Source: Anaeramoeba flamelloides (taxonomy: Eukaryota; Metamonada; Anaeramoebidae). Taken from it: a stretch of 64,000 bases of DNA. The notes beneath the pieces are model-generated. The model ran no database searches. It was not told the origin of the DNA and saw only the letters and a program-made list of their open reading frames with translations. Positions 54,148 to 64,000 of this stretch are shown here, in pieces. Both the position numbers and the translations under genes were made by a program. Within the stretch, counting starts at the first letter, position 1. The number at the start of each line of letters is the position of its first letter. The DNA is taken from positions 1,376,001 through 1,440,000 of the forward strand of contig JANTQA010000042.1 of NCBI GenBank assembly GCA_027625915.1. The letters are read 5' to 3'.

Positions 54148-56304
54148 TTATAAAAATCCATCTTCTTTCAGAACATATTCAATGACTGTGATGTTCATTG
54201 CGTCAATTACTCTTTCAATCTATATTTAAATATGAAAAGGGGGTAGGTGGTTAGAAAAGGTTTTTTAAAAAAATAATGAATAAAAAATATTTTGGTTTAA
54301 TGAATAAAAGAAAGGGATTGAGTTAAAGGAAAAAAAAAAAAGAAAAAAAGAAGGAAAGAATAATATTACATTTTTTGTATTTGTGGCACAGGTGAAATGA
54401 CTAAAAATGTTTCTTTTGCTGTTTTCAGATTTTTCAATAAATTTTTGTTTGATGAAATGCTTTCCTGCTTCAAAGTCCAAGCCACCATTATAATCTGGAA
54501 AACATTTTTTTAAATCCACTGTTTTGATTTTGTCTTCAAATAAATCGATTTTATTAAAAAAAAGAACACAATTTTTGTTATCAAAATAATTATTGTTAGA
54601 AATTTTACCAAACAATTCTAAGCTTTCACGTAATCTGTTAATATCCAAATTTTCAAATAATTTTTGATCATATTCACTCAAAGCAACAATCTTTTTTTAA
54701 AAAAAAAAAAAAATTTAATAATTTGGGAGGAAAATATTTAAAAAAATTAAAATGGTTTAAGGATGAGTCAATCCTGAAAAATAAGAAATTTGAATACTAC
54801 GATTATTTTCCAATTAAAAAATTAAAATTTCAATTTCAAATTCTCAAATTTTTTATACTGATTATTAGTTGAAAAATTCAAAGAAATTTTTCAAGTTCAA
54901 TTTCAATTTTTCAATTTTTTTCACTTGACTTTGAATAAAAAATTGTTTTTATTTATATGCAAAGACACATTTAATAATAGTATTTGACTTTTTGAAATGT
55001 TCTTTGAAGTGAAATGTTTTGAAAGCATAGCTATCAGATTTTGAAAATTGTAAATTGAACTTCAAATTTTATTGAAATTTTTTTTAATAATTTCTCAGTA
55101 AATTGAATTTTTTAATTTTCGATATTGAATTTTGTTTCAAAAAAAAAAAAAAAATGATTGTAAAATAATTACATAAATTAATAAATCTACATTTTCAAAT
55201 TGATGGATCCATTTTCTTCTTTCAGATCTTTGACCACCAACATCAATTATTCTTTTGGAAATGAAAAGAAATAAGACAATTTGGAGAAATAAGAAGGTAA
55301 TTTAGAAAGAAAGGTAAAAATGACTACATAAAGAATTCGAAAAATTAGGGTTAAAATATTTACTTCCAAAGAGTGTCATTTTGATCAAATGTCATTTGAT
55401 TAACACCCGTTGTGGGTATTCTACATAACAAAATATCTTGATCTGTAGGTTTGTAGTCTTTATCGGTTATTGTATCTATTTTATCAAAAAAACTAATCAT
55501 AAATTGGAAAAAGAAGGAAAAAATTGCACAAAAGATTAGTTCGTTGTTTGTCGTAAATAAAAGAAGAAAGAAAGTAAATGCGTACTAATTTGCTGTGTCA
55601 GGGATTTGGAATTGTAACTTCTTTTTAAAAGCCATTTTAAGTCCACTGTCTTGCCATAATTTTTTCACAAACCCAACTTTTTCCAAAGTATAATCGTGTG
55701 AAATATTAACCAATTTAAGGAACTCATGACCCAAATCCTATTTTGAATTTATTTTGTGTATCGTGTTCAATGTATTTGAATGTGTTTTGTTTTGTTTTGT
55801 TTTGTTTTGTTTGTTGTTTATTTTTTTTTTTATAAAGTTGTTTTTTTTGAAATAGGTAAATGATTGACGAAATTGTGAGGGGAAAAAGGGGTTAAAAGGT
55901 TGAGTTAATCTGAATTTTTTCACTTTTGGTTTGGTAAAAAAAAAAAGCAAAATAAAGAAAAAAGATCTTTGGATAATTACTTTGGTTTTTGGTTGGATTT
56001 CATAGTTGTTCTTTAAACAAGATTTAAACAGTGCGACCATATGAAGAATGAGGTTGGTTTGGATTGTTTTTTTGTAGGTCTCACAATCGGAATGTGTGAA
56101 TCCTCCCTTATTAATAATCATCATTTGTTTCAAGAATGTTGATTTCCCTGATTCTCCAGTTCCAAGTAGAAGAACTGACAGCTCTTTTTTGTTGTTCTTT
56201 GTGTTTGTTTTTGCAAACAATTGGTCATCAATTTTTTGGTTTTTGATTCTTTGTTTTTTGATTAATTGAAGCTTTTTTTTTTTGCTAGAATAAGATTGTC
56301 CCAT
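54148..56304 (-). CDS. Heterotrimeric G protein alpha subunit, six exons
   Basis: G-alpha couples receptors to effectors at the plasma membrane. Exons are 56304-55981, 55737-55586, 55492-55364, 55251-55173, 54690-54370 and 54219-54148. All introns are GT-AG, the phases agree, and the product is 358 residues, the normal family size. The N-terminus MGQSYS is a myristoylation signal (Gly2, Ser6) but has no nearby Cys for palmitoylation. The P-loop GTGESGKST is at 48-56; switch [11 protein letters not shown] has the catalytic Arg183 and Thr187. Switch [14 protein letters not shown] has catalytic Gln209; NKID is at 274-277 and TCAT at 328-331. The C-terminus [10 protein letters not shown] departs from the usual NLKDCGLF-type receptor-contact tail and has no pertussis-toxin cysteine. 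Exon 3's LLCRIPTTG has Pro where most have Lys. Intron 1 holds a (GTTTT)n microsatellite. Confidence 0.95.
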
Positions 56305-57010
56305 TATTTTTCTGAAATTATAAAAAATAAAAAAAAAATGTAAAAATTCTCTTATTAAAAAAAAAATGAGAAAGAAAATAGGAAAAATGTCTTAATTTTA
56401 TAAGAATTAATTAAAATAAAACTAATGTATCAGAATTTTTGAGAATTTTATCTTTGATGATCAAAACTTTTTAGTTGCAGTTTTAATTTTAATTTTTTGC
56501 TTTTGAAAATTTTAACTTCAAAAGGAATCAAAACACAATGTAAACAGATGAAAAATCGATTCACAGGATTTATTTAATTTTTAAAATTTTTGTTCTTATT
56601 TCGAAAGAAGATCAAATAAATAAAATTGACTGATAATAAAAATAACTAATTTTTTGAGTTTCGAATACATTTTCGGTTTTATTGATTCATTAAATTAATT
56701 TACAAAAAGTTACAAAAAAAGATTTTTTCCACAACTTTAAAAATATCCAATATTCAAATAACCCTGTTATTTAACATTCCTATTGGAAATTTTGTTGAAA
56801 AGTCTGTTTCTTTTATTTTTTTCAGATCAAAAGTTATAAAATAGAATCCAAGCAATCTCAATCTATGAAGACACTTTTGTCATCGAAATAAAGATTTTGA
56901 TCTTGTTAAAAAAGCACAGTTTAAGAAACAACCAATGTTTGTATGAACCAATTGTTTCCTGGAATCAGTCAAAGGTTGTTTTGGTAAATAAATTGAGAAT
57001 ATTATTGTTT

Positions 57011-57211
57011 TTACAGATTTGACTTGGTGGGTGTTGGAAATAATTGTTGTTTTTTGATTAGGTTATAAATTTCTTCTCTTGTTGTATTGCCAGATTCGGA
57101 TTTTTCAATTAATTGGAGCTTTATATGATCAAAAGGACAATTCTCGGAAAAAATATTCTTCAAAGGTTTTAAATGGAAATTGTTTAAGGGAGTAGCTACA
57201 CCATAAGACAT
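57011..57211 (-). CDS. Small unknown protein (66 aa)
   Basis: I do not recognise it. The frame reads MSYGVATPLNNFHLKPLKNI, then FSENCPFDHIKLQLIEKSES, then GNTTREEIYNLIKKQQLFPT and ends PTKSNL. Composition is mixed, not low-complexity, which makes it more gene-like than the other short frames nearby. The frame opens 11 codons further upstream (57244, MFFSHLSQIFI), but that extension is hydrophobic and less likely. It lies about 700 bp upstream of the G-alpha gene on the same strand. It is not a G-gamma: there is no CAAX box, and it lacks the NPF-type motif of that family. It could instead be the last exon of a longer gene. Confidence 0.45.
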   Translation of the reverse strand: MSYGVATPLNNFHLKPLKNIFSENCPFDHIKLQLIEKSESGNTTREEIYNLIKKQQLFPTPTKSNL

Positions 57212-57410
57212 GATGAAAATTTGAGAGAGATGAGAAAAGAACATTTTATTTTTGTGGCGTGTGATCGTAGATTCTCTAAAAATTTTTTTAAAAAAATTAT
57301 TTGATATTTTTTTTTTTTAGTAATATTCAACAATAAAAAAAAAGAGATTATATTGATACAATAGTTTTATTATTATTATTATTTTATTATTAAAATAAAC
57401 TTAATTCGAT

Positions 57411-57929
57411 TAATTTGGACACCGTTTAAACAGTTAGAAGAATAACAAAAACATGATTTACATCAATTTGGAAATTAATTTTAATTCAACAAACTATATC
57501 ATTTTTTTGTGTTTTTTGTTTTTGTTTTCATTTTCTTTTTTTCAGGTACTTAATCGGTTTAGTTAGATCTGAAAATTTTTTATAGATGGTTACTAGATGG
57601 TTACAGTTGAGTTTCTTCAAGTGATAAATCCACATATAACTAGTGCATAGTATCTTATCATTTGATCGCTTAACAATTGTTGGTGAAATTTCAACAAATT
57701 TACCAATACATTTTTTGTTCGGCTCTTTCATTTCAGCTCGTTTCATTTTTTTTGGACACACTTGTTTTGATTTTTTTGTTTTATATTGTTTTCTTTTATT
57801 TGGTTCAAAATTATTACTTATAAAAACATTAATACTATGTTACTTAAATCTTGTTTTATATTAGGTTTGGGAGAATATAGTAAATTGAGTTTTTGTTTCA
57901 CTATTTTTGATTTTAGATGTGTCCAAATT
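57411..57929 (+). repeat. Family C element, copy 3
   Basis: Begins AATTTGGACACCGTTTAAAC and ends GATGTGTCCAAATTT, so the tips are short inverted repeats. It is colinear with copies at 2184 and 35502 (GTTACAGTTGAGTTTCTTCA, TTTGATCGCTTAACAATTGT, GGTGAAATTTCAACAAATTT). Similarity continues about 12 bp past the right tip (TTGGAATGGGGTTTA), so the exact boundary is uncertain. The apparent reading frames here are not shared with the other copies. Confidence 0.65.
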
Positions 57930-58307
57930 TTTGGAATGGGGTTTAGTTTTTTTTTCTGGGAGAAGATAATTTCAGATTCTTTGAATAAAAAGTGTATCTA
58001 TTATGTGGTTTAAACTTTGATAACATATAATCATATTCACTTCTCATATTCCACTAAACCCAACGTTTTACAATCCTAACAAGTAATAATTCTACTTAAT
58101 TATTCTAATTTTGGAATTCTTCTAGCTATTTAAGTCCCATTTATGTTTCCTTTTATATTCTCTCAATTGTAATATTGTTGTTCTTTTTAAATAAAATCCA
58201 TTAATCTTAAATGCCACTAATAAAAAAATATTTCTAATTGCTTTATCTTGTCAGGATTAAAAAAATCTCAAAAATGATGAAAAAATAAAAAATGAAAAAA
58301 TTAAATA

Positions 58308-58399
58308 CCACAATAGAATGTTGAGAGAAGAATAAAAGATAAAAGAATTCAACATTCAAAACACTATTTTAAGTAATTCAACTCAACATTCTATTGTGG
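58308..58399. other. Perfect 18-bp-stem hairpin
   Basis: CCACAATAGAATGTTGAG at 58308-58325 is exactly complementary to CTCAACATTCTATTGTGG at 58382-58399, with a 56-nt loop. The layout is similar to the hairpin in the family D element. It may belong to a TTAA element whose right end is GCTACCCCCTTAA at 58554-58566. Confidence 0.7.
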
Positions 58400-58575
58400 C
58401 AATTTCTTTGAGACTTTGAAAAAAAAATTTCAAAAATCTAATGAATGAAGTACTTTAAATAATAAAAACCAATGAGGTACAACCAGAGTAAAAAATGTTA
58501 TTTTCTGATCCTCTTCAGAATTGCTCAAAAGTGAAAAATTTTTCTTTACCGTGGCTACCCCCTTAAAACAATTTT

Positions 58576-60309
58576 TTTTTGATTTCAAAAAATCGAGAAT
58601 TTAAAATTTAACATCGATGGAGAAAATTTTATAGATATTGAACCAATTGAGAACAAAAATTATAAAAAATTTCTAATTACAATACAAAATATATTTGTTA
58701 ATTGGTTATTGAACCCTAATGATAAAACTATTGAATATATCAAAAAAAGATCAATTTTGTTTATTCATAAAAAGGGAAATGAAGGAGTCGCTTTAAACTA
58801 TCGACCTATTTCAATTAATCAAAGTCTACCAAGATTATTTCTTAAAATGCTATATAAACTTATTGAGCCTTGTTGGGAATTTATTCATAAAGCGCAGTTT
58901 GGCTTTCGAAAAAAATTTGATACTCGTGTTGCGGTATTAAACTTTTTAAATATTTACAATCAGATAAAAACAAATAATGAAAATAAAAATGATAAAACTC
59001 ATATTATAATGATTGATATAGCAAAATGCTTTCACTCAATCAGTTTTAAAATAATTAGAAAAACAATAAAAAAATTTATTTTAAATAAAATTATTCAAAA
59101 ATTTTTAGTAAAATATTATCAAGGAAAAGGACTCGGTATATTCCAAGGAGATTCCTTATCACCGATTATATTTACTCTTATTTCACCTTTTCTATTATTA
59201 AAAATAATACCATTAACAAATCATTGTCAAATGTTTGCAGATGATTTAATTTTAATCATAAAAGGGAATATGAATCAAATAAATGAAAAATTAAATGCTA
59301 TATATCAAGTAATTGTCCAATTTGGATTAAAACCTAATGAAGACAAAACAGAAATTACTCAAGATTTATCAAAAATTAAATATTTGGGAATTTATTTGGA
59401 AAAAAATTTCACATTTAGTCTATAACCTAAAAAAGGCAAAAGAAACTTATAATAGTTCTAAACAATTATTCAATAATAATTTATTAACAAATAATTTAAA
59501 AAATAAGATTATTTAAATCTTTTATATTAAGTCAATTAACATATGGATTAGAAATACATAATTATAAAATAGCAACCCTAAACTATTTAAACTCTTGGAT
59601 TAATACATGTATTACTGAAATCTGCAAAATAAACAGAAACACACCAATTCTTATTTATAAAACAGAATTTAAATTCGAAAATTTGTTAATATCAATCAAT
59701 AAAAAGAAATTCAAATTCAAAAATAAATTAAAAGAATTATCTCTACCCTATCTGGAAAAATTAATAAAATTTAATCAAAGAATAAACAATAAAATTAACT
59801 GGAAGTCGGAGAGTTTAAACCTTCTTAAAAAGGAAATTTATAATTATAATTATAATGAGTTGTTGAATTCTACCAGTTGGAAGGTACAAAAATATTTCAC
59901 AATAATTAAAAACCAAAAAAAATTTATTTATTAATCAAAGATATTTAAGTTATCCATCAAGTTCAACAATTCTAAAATTCAGAACATTTACCAACTGCTT
60001 AAATAGATATTATTATGTAATAAATAAAAATTCAAATAAATTTTGTCCTTTATGTTTAAAATATGAACATAAGGAAATAATAGAAAATATTGATCACTTT
60101 TTATGGGCATGTCCTTCCTATAAAAAAGATAGATTAATTTTTCTGAAAAAGTTAAAAGAATTAAATTTTAATGAAATAATTTTAAATTATGATAGCTTAA
60201 AATTATTTTCGTTAATTAATAATCGTGAAATCTATGATTTTACGCTTAAATTTCTGAAAGGGAATTTAAGTAAAAGGGCACTTAGAGTGTAATCTACACT
60301 TCCTCCTCA

Positions 60310-60346
<37 letters not shown>
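58576..60346 (+). mobile_element. 5'-truncated LINE retrotransposon with poly(A) tail
   Basis: A non-LTR reverse transcriptase lies mainly at 58709-59425. It has NYRPISINQSLPRLFLKML, AQFGFRKKFDTRVAVLNFL, IIMIDIAKCFHSISF (first catalytic Asp), GIFQGDSLSPIIF and QMFADDLILI (catalytic FADD), then KIKYLGIYL. The frame is open upstream to about 58576 (IENLKFNIDGENFID), but the endonuclease and N-terminal part are missing. Downstream, frame breaks near 59425, 59510 and 59930 interrupt the C-terminal domain, which ends in a CCHC-like finger (FCPLCLKYEHKEIIENIDHF, then LWACPSY) and KGNLSKRALRV with a stop at about 60292. The segment KYYQGKGLGIFQGD suggests a small deletion before RT motif 4. A tail of about 33 A (60312-60346) marks target-primed insertion. 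Relics of its 3' end occur at 41590 and 19594. Confidence 0.88.
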
Positions 60347-60347
<1 letters not shown>

Positions 60348-60760
60348 AATTTTTTTTTAGTTTGAAGTTTTTAAAGGTTTTTTCAGTTTTTTTAATCAAA
60401 GTTGTTGAACAAAAGAAAAGCTATCTGTGGGGTTTATTCAATTTACAAAACTTGGTTTTTTATAAAATACAAAATTGAGAATTTGAAAAAATAAATCCTA
60501 TTTTTGCCCAAACAACATGAGAATACTGTTTTCAGCTGTGTACCTATTTTATAGATAAACTGGCCTTTAGATAATAAAAGTAACTGACAATAAACGAAAA
60601 GTAAAGATTATAATAATTTCTTTAAGAACTATTATTCACAAAGAAATTCGTAAATGGAAAGATCAAATATAAATTGCCCAAAAAAATTGAGTTTAATTTT
60701 TGATAATAAGTTTTTTCTTTTATTAAAAAAATTTTTTTTTAAAAAAAAATTTATTCATTA

Positions 60761-61117
60761 ATGAAAAAAAAATTTGAAACCCTTTTCACAAATTACATTC
60801 TTTATTTAAAACAAAACAAAATACTCAAGGAATTTACCTTCAAAATTGATTTGAACCTGGTTATACTTTTGGGCTGTGAATTGGATATTCTGTTGGAAAA
60901 AAAAAAAAAAAATCACCTTTTTTATCTGGAAACTGTGTTTTACTCTTTGAACCTACGTCTTTTTTTTTTGATCTTTGTGTGGAAAAAAACCCAAGAATTG
61001 CAGATGTTAAAAAAATTTTACTTTTTTAAAGCTCATATAGATCAGATGACAAGATGTTTCCAAACTTTGAAAAAATTTTGTTTAAAAAAAGAAAATTGGG
61101 AATATGCCCTAGTCTAG
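60761..61117 (+). pseudogene. Unknown ORF carrying the dispersed 'TFKIDLN' segment
   Basis: A 118-residue frame starting MKKKFETLFTNYILYLKQNK. Residues about 25-52 (FTFKIDLNLVILLGCELDI, then LLEKKKKNHLF) match the fragments at 18951 and 48828. The downstream part (FYSLNLRLFFLIFVWKKTQE, later FKAHIDQMTRCFQTLKKF) is hydrophobic then helical. The frame passes through runs of 15 A and 9 T, so it may be accidental in part. I do not recognise a family. It could be a degraded member of a repeated gene or an unrecognised mobile-element ORF. Confidence 0.35.
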
Positions 61118-62271
61118 ATTTGGGGAATTAACAATGTAATTCGGGATTTATTAAAAATAAAAATTATCAAGAATATTAAGTTTCGTCAAGTTACAAAAAA
61201 TTCTGATTTTTTTTTTTTTTTTTGCCTATTTTCTTTTTTGATTGTGTTAAAAATTCTGGACGGTTGTATAATCTAATTTGTAACAGGGGATATTTAATTA
61301 TATTTTGTCACCAATGATGAAAATTCGAAATTTAATTTCAATTTTTTGATAATTTATGAGATTAAATGTTCCTTTGACGAATAGTTCTCCAAAATGTCAT
61401 GGAAAATTTAATTATTTTTTTGTTATTATTTTTTTTATTTAAATCATGATAAACTTTATAAAAATTGGATTAGTAATACTAAATTAAACCAGATATTTCA
61501 AAATAAAATTTAGACAATGTTTCCTATTAAATAATATTATTTATTATGGGTCTAGATTTTGAAAAGTTAAAAATTAAAAAATAATTAAAAATCCAAAAAA
61601 AAAACTCAATTATTAATCTGACTCAAACTGTTTACAAAATAATTTAAAATCCAAAAAATATATGTTGTAAAAAACTGCTAAATTTTATAATGAGAAAAAT
61701 ATTATTTTGTTTTATTTTGAAATTTAATTTTTTTTTATTTTTATTTTATTATTTACGATCAAATATAGATTATAATTGAATCTCCAAAAATAGATAAAAA
61801 AACTATTTTTCTAAATGATATTAAAATATCCTGAATAATATATAAATTATTTTTTGATAAAAATTTAATTCTTTAGGGGACAGAAATTTACACATCTTTT
61901 TCTAAGGTAAATAATTATTTTTCTGATTACAATAGGAACATTTTGATGTTAAACTATTTTTGAATAAAAAAACCGATGTATAAAAACAAAATTGCGATAA
62001 AATTTGATTAAAAAATAATATAACAATAATCAAGAATTTTTTTTCAAATATTGAAAATTTTATTTCAATTTATTTTTATATCACATACCCTTGACAATTT
62101 TAAATTAATATTTTTCTTTCTAATATCATTATTTATTACTTATATAAAATTTTTTTTGAGAAAAATCAAAAATCGAAAATTGATTTAAAAAATAGTTATG
62201 GGGGTACTAAGTTATATCTATGTATATTTATACATATAATTTTGTAAAAAAAATACTGGATATGAAAAAAT
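61118..62271. other. Gene-free AT-rich spacer
   Basis: Nothing identifiable beyond A/T homopolymers. Confidence 0.5.
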
Positions 62272-62717
62272 TCCCTTCACCATTTTTAATTGTTAAAAAT
62301 AGCAAAATTATTGAATAATTTCTTTTATTTAAAATCAAACTTTTTTTTTTGAAACATCAAAATTTTGAAATTATAACTAAGAACTTATTAGAATTATCCA
62401 TTAATTAAATTACTCATGTATAAAACAATATCCAACCAATCAAAAAACAAGAAAATAAAAAATTTTTTATGAATTCTATATAAACCTCTTGAAAACTCGA
62501 TTTTTTAGAAAAAATATTTAGATCTATTTTAGGTTATCAAACAATTAAATATATATTCTATAGACACCCCCACTTTAATGAAATTTATCCAAGTTTATTA
62601 GATATTTCACAAAAAAAATTGGTTAGTTATACGTAGTATTTGATTTTCAAATGAAACAAATTATTCAAAAATTACACAATAACCCCCAATATTAGCAATT
62701 CAAAATCAGGCCATGGA
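62272..62717. mobile_element. Family H element, copy 2 (decayed)
   Basis: Colinear with 16477-16908: left tip TCCCTTCACCATTTTTAATT, internal CCAATCAAAAAACAAGAAAA, AACCTCTTGAAAACTCGATT, TAGACACCCCCACTTTAATG, AATTGGTTAGTTAT, and right tip AATTCAAAATCAGGCCATGGA. The inverted ends are still visible but much more diverged than in copy 1. The preceding ATACTGGATATG matches copy 1's outer flank. Confidence 0.65.
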
Positions 62718-64000
62718 TTATTTTTTGTCAGATTGTTTTTTTCGATACTTTGTATGTACTTTGATATTACGTGATATTGGGTAAAAAATATAAATAGATT
62801 ATAATATAAAATCCATTTTAAAGAGAAATTTCACAAATTCAACACTAATATAAAATAATTTAAACAAAATTTTTTTACAGCCTTATAATTCATTTTTTTT
62901 CAACAAAATTTTTTTTTTTGAAAAAAAAAAAAAAACTAATATTTTCGTGATCTTTACAATTATTTCGACAATTAGGAAAACTGTTTGAAAAAATTGTTTA
63001 AAAAGTTCAATTTTTATCTATTAAAAGTAATATTTTCAACCAATCTAAAACAAATGATGAATTTGAAGATTTTTTTTTTGTTGAAATCTGAAAAGAAAAA
63101 TTCTACCAAAAAAAAACAACTGTATATATTTTGTTTGGTAGTGAGTATTTATAAATATTAAAGGTTAATTTTTTTTTTTTATTTGTAAAATGAGTTGAAA
63201 CTTTATTTAATAACCATTTTAGGATTCAATTACCCCCCCATTTATTTTCTACACTTTAAAAGAATAAGATAAAAAATGAAACAGAAAAAAAGGAAAATCA
63301 TTTTTATTAAGTCCAAATATAATAAAATAATCAGAAAGGAAGTTTTAAAATAAGAAAATTGATTTTTAATTCAAATATTGATCATCACGTATTGATATAT
63401 TCCATCCCAATATAAAAGAAAAACTACCAAAAAAATGAAATTAAAATATCTTTTTCATTTATTCAATTGTTTTATTAATTTAATTAATAAGAAGTATAAA
63501 AATTATATTTTTATATCTTTGAAGTTTTCATTTTTAATAACTTTTGTTATAAGAATAGTAGAATATTTTTTCTATAATTTTAAATAAATAAACGCAGGAA
63601 AAATGATTTTTGTAACTATAATAAAACATTATTTCAATATAAAATTTTTACAAAGGATAATTATTAATAAGATTATTTTTGATTTTTTCTAAAAATCTAA
63701 ACAAGAAGAATTTTAAACTATTAACAATACAATTAAAAACCACTTCATCATTTAAAATTGTCATTTTTTTTTGAAAATGATATTCTATTATTTTTTTATT
63801 TTTTAACAAAAAAAGGGATTAAATATAAATAAAAAATATTTCGAAAGAATATCTAAACAATTGATTAGGGAAAAAATGATCCTAAAACCAATTTTTATAA
63901 AAAAATCATAACAATAATCCCAAAATAATGATATTTTTAAGAAAAAAGGTATTTTTATTAAAAATATTTTAATATCTCGTTGAAATCTAAAATAATATTT
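62718..64000. other. Gene-free AT-rich right flank
   Basis: No supported gene. ATTACCCCCCCATTTATTTT at 63230-63248 contains a rare C-tract. The rest is A/T-rich. Confidence 0.5.

Noticed and set aside
57011-57211. G-gamma subunit paired with the neighbouring G-alpha
   Set aside because: It has no C-terminal CAAX box and no G-gamma helix or NPF motif; only size and position suggested it.
58576-59425. Reverse transcriptase as part of an LTR retroelement
   Set aside because: There are no long terminal repeats, no protease, RNase H or integrase, and a poly(A) tail and C-terminal CCHC finger follow. The RT sequence is LINE-like.
1-64000. tRNA genes, rRNA genes or a CRISPR array
   Set aside because: I found no GGTTCGAATC-type B box with a partner A box, no rRNA-like segment, and no regularly spaced direct repeats. 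The genome is eukaryotic.

Overview
The window is nuclear DNA from a eukaryote. It is extremely AT-rich, with homopolymer A and T runs everywhere outside genes. Genes are sparse and have short GT-AG spliceosomal introns (about 80-250 bp). Transposable-element debris fills the gaps. The gene set (Rab11-type GTPase, heterotrimeric G-alpha, SPX protein, Derlin, MED20, HROB-like factor, RPS3) and the E/K/N/Q-rich proteins suit a free-living amoeboid or flagellate protist. I cannot name the species. Stop codons look standard (TAA and TAG end the genes).

Left to right: a partial unknown gene runs off the left edge (minus). RPS3 (minus, 3 exons) carries a 3.2-kb intron filled by two DNA transposons. 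A coiled-coil protein (plus) appears frame-shifted just inside a C-terminal PH-like domain. An SPX-domain protein (minus, 2 exons) and a Rab11-like GTPase (plus, 4 exons) follow. Next come an HROB-like OB-fold recombination factor (minus), MED20 (plus, with an 8-nt first coding exon), a Derlin (plus), and a 1264-residue membrane-anchored glycosyltransferase with three transferase-like regions (minus). The right part holds a six-exon G-alpha (minus), a small unknown ORF (minus) and a 5'-truncated LINE with poly(A) tail (plus). I see no operon-like logic. The genes are independent housekeeping, signalling and secretory-pathway genes.

The repeats are the richest part. At least eight families can be told apart by eye: (A) about 1.3-1.9-kb elements with AGAGGTTTTGATGATAA-type ends and clusters of TCGCGATA-like motifs, four copies plus a remnant; (B) 1.21-kb elements bounded by TTAA, two complete copies plus an inverted relic; (C) about 0.5-kb elements with GGACAC/GTGTCC ends, four copies, one split by an A element; (D) a 0.69-kb TTAA element with a GC-rich perfect hairpin inside; (E) a 0.94-kb TTAA element in the RPS3 intron; (F) TTAA-bounded foldback palindromes, two abutting upstream of MED20; (G) two 200-bp mariner-type MITEs with CAGTCAGTT ends and TA flanks; (H) 0.43-kb elements with 52-bp inverted ends. 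A LINE with two older relics and repeated hairpin modules add to this. The most distinctive pattern is end-to-end stacking of different TTAA elements that share one TTAA at the junction, seen twice.
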